NCBI GenBank assembly: GCA_030609785.1
Contig: JAUWTC010000059.1
Span: 1-9,377, forward strand
Source of the DNA: Holophagae bacterium
GTDB lineage: Bacteria > Acidobacteriota > Thermoanaerobaculia > Thermoanaerobaculales > Sulfomarinibacteraceae
Direction of reading: 5' to 3'
DNA length: 9,377 nucleotides
Under the pieces are notes generated by a model. That model had not been told where the DNA came from and searched no databases. It worked only from the letters and a program-made list of their open reading frames with translations. The position numbers were made by a program, and so were the translations under genes. Numbering within the stretch: position 1 is the stretch's first letter; each line of letters opens with the position of its first letter. Below, piece by piece: positions 6,535 through 9,377 of the stretch.

Positions 6535-6810
6535 ATGAAAGAGACTATCAACAGAATTTTTGTCCTGGTTCTCGGGTGGTCCCTGGTGGTGTTGGGTATC
6601 ATCGGATTGTTCGTGCCGATCCTGCAGGGAATCCTGTTCATTTTCCTGGGTTTGTGGGTATTATCCCGGGAAAGCCATTGGGCACGCCGAAGCCTGCGGA
6701 GAATGCGGCTGAAATTTCCTGCGGCTGATCGAAGAATGAGGGAGTTGGAGCGGAAATTCAGGAGATCTCGTCAGGATCGAAAGTCCCGGAAAGGGCAGGA
6801 TGATGACTGA
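6535..6810 (+). CDS. Small two-helix membrane protein, PGPGW-like
   Basis: A 91-residue protein with two hydrophobic segments (about 7-26 and 29-45) joined by a tight turn containing Pro and Gly (FVPILQGI), then SRESHWARRSL and a highly basic, partly helical tail rich in Arg/Lys (51-86) ending in three Asp. This architecture, including the WA after the second helix, resembles the PGPGW/DUF454 type of small inner-membrane proteins of unknown role, though the PGPG turn itself is replaced by PILQG. The basic tail should lie in the cytoplasm. It begins 10 nt after the recG stop with AAGG touching the ATG, too close for a standard Shine-Dalgarno, so coupling to recG translation is likely. It overlaps the next gene by 11 nt. 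Function unknown. Confidence 0.75.
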   Translation: MKETINRIFVLVLGWSLVVLGIIGLFVPILQGILFIFLGLWVLSRESHWARRSLRRMRLKFPAADRRMRELERKFRRSRQDRKSRKGQDDD

Positions 6811-7657
6811 CAGCGAAGACGTTCCGCAGGTGGGTCAGGGAACTGATCTGGCGCCGATGGTCATGACCTCGGAGGATTGGGCCGACCTGCAAGGGGCGGT
6901 CGCTCGGCTCGAGCACCCCGGCTTGGTCGCCAGGCTCAGCGATGTACTGGGCAAGCCTGTCGACATCGTCCTCGAAAAATTACCGGCCGCCGCGAGCTCT
7001 ACGATCGACGGTGCTACTCGTCGTGCCCTCAGGGCTGCCCTGAGTCTGGCCCTGTCGACCTTGAATACTTCTCGACGCGGGAAGGCGCGTGACCGGTTTC
7101 ATGCGGTTGCTGCCGGGGCTGCCGGGGCCGCCGGCGGCGCCTTCGGTCTGGCATCGTTGGCGGTCGAACTGCCGATGACTACCACGATCATCCTGCGTTC
7201 GGTGGCGGATGTGGCCCGAAGCGAAGGCGAAAATCTCCGAAGTGTCCAGACCCGCCTGGCCTGCATGGAGGTCTTCGCCCTCGGGGGACGCACGGCGGCC
7301 GACGATGCGGCGGAAAGTGGCTACTTTGCCGTGCGAACCGCCCTGGCGCAGGCCGTCAACGAAGCCGCCCGGTATCTCTCGCGACGAACCACCATCGAGA
7401 AGGGGGCGCCGGTCATAGTCCGTCTGGTGGCCGGGATCGCTTCCAGGTTCAACTCGGTGGTCGCCGAGAAGATTATCGCCCAAGGCGTTCCGGTCATCGG
7501 CGCCGTTGGTGGGGCTGCCGTCAACGTCGCTTTTACGCGCCACTTTCAATCGATGGCTCGGGGACATTTCGTCATCAGGCGGCTCGAACGAACCTACGGC
7601 GAGGCCATCATTCGAGAGAAATACGACAGAATCGTGCGGGGCGAAGCTCTGCCATAG
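6800..7657 (+). CDS. EcsC family protein
   Basis: A 285-residue member of the EcsC family, a poorly understood group named after the third gene of the Bacillus ecs transporter locus. Diagnostic stretches: residues 104-135, a Gly/Ala-rich helix hairpin ending FGLASLAVELPMTTTIILRS; 155-163 (CMEVFALGG); and the C-terminal QGVPVIGAVGGAAVNVAFT (228-246) followed by HF..RRLERTYGE (256-268) and a terminal KYDRIV helix. The Gly/Ala-rich segments suggest membrane association. The 11-nt overlap with the preceding gene (ATGATGACTGA) points to translational coupling; the second ATG at 6803 is an equally possible start, with AGGG/AGG sequences at 6792-6799. The family is clear but the biochemical role is not known to me. 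Confidence 0.88.
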   Translation: MMTDSEDVPQVGQGTDLAPMVMTSEDWADLQGAVARLEHPGLVARLSDVLGKPVDIVLEKLPAAASSTIDGATRRALRAALSLALSTLNTSRRGKARDRFHAVAAGAAGAAGGAFGLASLAVELPMTTTIILRSVADVARSEGENLRSVQTRLACMEVFALGGRTAADDAAESGYFAVRTALAQAVNEAARYLSRRTTIEKGAPVIVRLVAGIASRFNSVVAEKIIAQGVPVIGAVGGAAVNVAFTRHFQSMARGHFVIRRLERTYGEAIIREKYDRIVRGEALP

Positions 7658-7668
7658 GAGGTTCGCTC

Positions 7669-9144
7669 GTGAGTAGGACAGCCTGGAAGATCCTGATTCT
7701 GGTCGTCGTGTCCCTGGTTATCGGTGCTGTTTCTGGGATCCTGGTTCTCTACATTCAGATGGCCAGGGATCGAGCCGATCTGGAGCCGTGGCACCGGTTG
7801 AAGCCGGAGTCCGAGTTCACCGCGGATCGATCTGAAGGTGTGAACGATCTCGAGGACTACCTTTCGCTCGAAGAACGTCTCTTCGAGGGCATTGCCGAGA
7901 CCTTGAAAGGTGAGGTCGACGCATGGCCGATGCTGTCCCGGCTGGATCCCACAAGTCCGACCAATCCCGATACCCTCCCTCGAAACTGGAATCGCACCTA
8001 TCGTATGGAGCCGGACCGAGTGGTTGCCGGGGCCCTCCTGCTCCATGGCCTTTCGGATTCACCCTACAGTCTTCATGCCGTCGCAGAGCACCTCCAGAGT
8101 CGAGGCGTATTGTGCGTCGGGCTACGGTTGCCGGGCCACGGCGGAGTCCCTGGAGGTTTGACGGCTTCCCGGATGGAGGACTGGCGGGCTGCGGTCCGGA
8201 TGGGGGCTCAGGCGGTACGAAATCGGCTTGGGCCGTCCCAGCCCCTGATCCTCGTGGGATATTCCAACGGTGCGGCGCTGGCCCTGGATTACACCCTGGA
8301 TGCGCTCAATGACGAGGACATTCCAACGCCGAAGCGTCTTGTGTTTTTCTCGCCGGCCTTCGCCGTCAGCCGCATCGCGGCCTTCGCCCGGTGGCAGCGT
8401 CTGGTCAGTGCCCTGCCGGGGCTGGGGAAACTCGCGTGGACCGACATCCTTCCCGAATACGATCCTTTCAAATTCAACTCCTTTCCCCTCCGGGCCGGGG
8501 AGGAGATCTACCGACTGACTACCGATCTTGAGAGGAAATTGCAGCGATTGGAGCGGGAGGGTCGCTTGAACCGGCTGCCGCCGGTCCTCAGTTTTCAGTC
8601 GGTGGTCGATGCCACCGTTCCCCCGGAAGCGTCACTGTCTCGTCTCTACTCGCGGCTGGAGGCCAACGGCAGTCGGCTGGTACTCTTCGACGTCGACCGT
8701 GAAGCCCGCAGCGAGGCCTTTCTCACCCCAGCGGCAAGTCGGGTGCTGAGTGCAGCAGATAAGGGAGGGCCGTGGCCCTTCGATATCGTAGTCGTGACCA
8801 ATCGATCTCCCGAGAGCAACAGGGTCGAACTGCGAACCGTCAACGCCGGGTCGGCAGTTGGAGAATATCGTATCGACGACCTCGGAATGGAGTGGCCAAG
8901 AGGCGTGTATTCACTGTCCCACGTTGCATTGCCATTCCCCCCGGACGATCCGATCTACGGCGTCGGTCCGATGTGGCGAGACCCCTTTCCTCTGGGGCGC
9001 ATCGATCCAAGGGGTGAAAAAGGCACCCTGGTTGTCCCATTGAGTCTCTTGATGCGCCTTCGTTACAACCCCTTCTTCGACATCATTCCACCGATGATTG
9101 ATCAGTTTCTGGATCTCGAAGACGACAAGAACGAAGGCAATTGA
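7669..9144 (+). CDS. Membrane-anchored alpha/beta hydrolase (serine hydrolase)
   Basis: A 491-residue protein with one N-terminal hydrophobic helix (about 7-30, after MSRTAWK) that should act as an uncleaved anchor and place the catalytic domain outside the cytoplasm. The alpha/beta hydrolase core starts near 118: oxyanion-hole region LLLHGLSDSPYS (123-134), LRLPGHGGVPGG (152-163), nucleophile elbow G197-Y198-S199-N200-G201, probable acid D314 in SVVDATVP, and probable base H418 in LSHVALPFPPDDPIYG. A cap-like region lies between about 230 and 300 (KLAWTDILPEYDPFKFNSFP). Over 100 residues separate Asp from His, more than in a minimal hydrolase. Esterase or lipase activity is plausible; the substrate is unknown. 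GTG is the start, supported by AGGAGG at 7656-7661 with a 7-nt gap; that site overlaps the EcsC stop codon, making this the last gene of the operon. Confidence 0.88.
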   Translation: MSRTAWKILILVVVSLVIGAVSGILVLYIQMARDRADLEPWHRLKPESEFTADRSEGVNDLEDYLSLEERLFEGIAETLKGEVDAWPMLSRLDPTSPTNPDTLPRNWNRTYRMEPDRVVAGALLLHGLSDSPYSLHAVAEHLQSRGVLCVGLRLPGHGGVPGGLTASRMEDWRAAVRMGAQAVRNRLGPSQPLILVGYSNGAALALDYTLDALNDEDIPTPKRLVFFSPAFAVSRIAAFARWQRLVSALPGLGKLAWTDILPEYDPFKFNSFPLRAGEEIYRLTTDLERKLQRLEREGRLNRLPPVLSFQSVVDATVPPEASLSRLYSRLEANGSRLVLFDVDREARSEAFLTPAASRVLSAADKGGPWPFDIVVVTNRSPESNRVELRTVNAGSAVGEYRIDDLGMEWPRGVYSLSHVALPFPPDDPIYGVGPMWRDPFPLGRIDPRGEKGTLVVPLSLLMRLRYNPFFDIIPPMIDQFLDLEDDKNEGN

Positions 9145-9211
9145 ACCACAAAGACACAAAGAGCACTAAGGGGTTTTATTTTCAATGCTTTCTTTGTGTC
9201 TTCGTGGTTCA
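9142..9211. repeat. Long inverted repeat (21-bp arms) of ACCACAAAGACAC type
   Basis: The left arm 9142-9162 (core GAACCACAAAGACACAAAGA) and right arm 9191-9211 (core TCTTTGTGTCTTCGTGGTTC) are reverse complements with one mismatch, enclosing a 28-nt loop. The left arm contains CACAAAGA twice, an 8-bp period, then CACTAAGG. The outermost bases are the TGA stop codon of the hydrolase gene. A further TTTGTGTCT at 9213-9221 repeats that at 9193-9201 with a 20-bp step. The type resembles short intergenic repeats I recall from many environmental bacterial genomes. The hairpin could terminate or protect the operon mRNA, but no T tract follows it directly. Confidence 0.85.
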
Positions 9212-9246
9212 TTTGTGTCTCTGTTCCTGGCTTCCACACAGGCAAA

Positions 9247-9270
9247 CGCCCGGGCCGTGAAGCCCGGGCG
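9247..9270. terminator. Strong GC hairpin between genes
   Basis: CGCCCGGGC (9247-9255) and GCCCGGGCG (9262-9270) are perfect 9-bp arms around the 6-nt loop CGTGAA. No T run follows, so it does not fit a textbook intrinsic terminator; it may stop or stabilise RNA or be an intergenic repeat unit. It sits between the operon end and the next gene. Confidence 0.45.
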
Positions 9271-9282
9271 CCGCCGGTGAAA

Positions 9283-9313
9283 GGGGGGGGGACCCGAACA
9301 CAATGCCCGGGTC
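9283..9313 (+). promoter_or_regulatory. G9 run and small hairpin in the leader of the last gene
   Basis: Nine consecutive G (9283-9291) run into GACCCG (9291-9296), which pairs with CGGGTC (9308-9313) across an 11-nt loop. The right arm ends immediately before the ribosome binding site AGGAGG at 9314-9319, so the hairpin could affect access to it. Function is inferred from position only. Confidence 0.35.
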
Positions 9314-9324
9314 AGGAGGAGACT

Positions 9325-9377
9325 ATGTCAGGAAGCATCCGCGTCGTTCGAGGAAGCTTCGGCGTTGGAGGCCAGCA
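9325..9377 (+). CDS. Start of an unidentified gene, cut by the window end
   Basis: ATG at 9325 has a strong ribosome binding site, AGGAGG at 9314-9319, with a 5-nt gap, and opens an uninterrupted frame to the end of the window: MSGSIRVVRGSFGVGGQ. Seventeen residues are too few to recognise a family. Separated from the operon by three hairpins and about 180 nt, it probably belongs to a new transcription unit, although no clear promoter was found between 9212 and 9300. Confidence 0.6.
   Translation, partial: MSGSIRVVRGSFGVGGQ

Overview
This is a GC-rich bacterial window with all recognised genes on the + strand. It is probably from a Gram-negative-type environmental lineage such as Acidobacteriota or a former deltaproteobacterial group. 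That guess rests on a class A RNase P RNA, FHA and cyclic-nucleotide-domain signalling proteins, an LD-carboxypeptidase relative and dense intergenic repeats. The sequence does not fix the taxon.

Layout. (1) Positions 27-1232 encode an MFS-type 12-helix transporter. Its last residues and stop codon lie inside a 16-bp tandem repeat (1202-1281). (2) Positions 1414-2445 encode a regulator with an N-terminal FHA domain, a GAF-like middle and a C-terminal Fis-type helix-turn-helix, without the sigma-54 AAA+ module usually found beside such an HTH. (3) Positions 2446-2729 hold no gene but several repeat-like elements. One is a mirrored 9-bp-period GTGGAC/GTCCAC array; another is a solo half copy of a hairpin repeat that also occurs at 9142-9211. 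(4) Positions 2730-3114 are RNase P RNA (rnpB), with a perfectly closing P1 helix and a terminator behind it. (5) Positions 3180-9144 look like one six-gene operon: an internally deleted LD-carboxypeptidase-like protein, a cNMP-binding/FHA fusion, RecG helicase, a small two-helix membrane protein, an EcsC-family protein and a membrane-anchored alpha/beta hydrolase. Gaps are -11 to +25 nt. (6) Positions 9142-9313 carry three hairpins and a G9 run ahead of a new gene (9325 to the window end, incomplete).

How the parts fit. rnpB and recG are housekeeping genes for tRNA maturation and for rescue of stalled forks and recombination intermediates. Two FHA proteins flank rnpB, which suggests phosphothreonine signalling, but no Ser/Thr kinase lies in the window. 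The last three operon genes all look membrane-associated, and their link to recG may only be shared transcription.

Most notable points: the LdcA-like protein has kept its N-terminal strand and C-terminal domain (Glu and His of the catalytic triad) but lost the central part with the nucleophilic Ser, in frame. In addition, three repeat families with 8- or 9-bp internal periodicity sit at or near gene 3' ends, two of them overlapping stop codons. I found no CRISPR array, transposase, tRNA or recognisable defence system.
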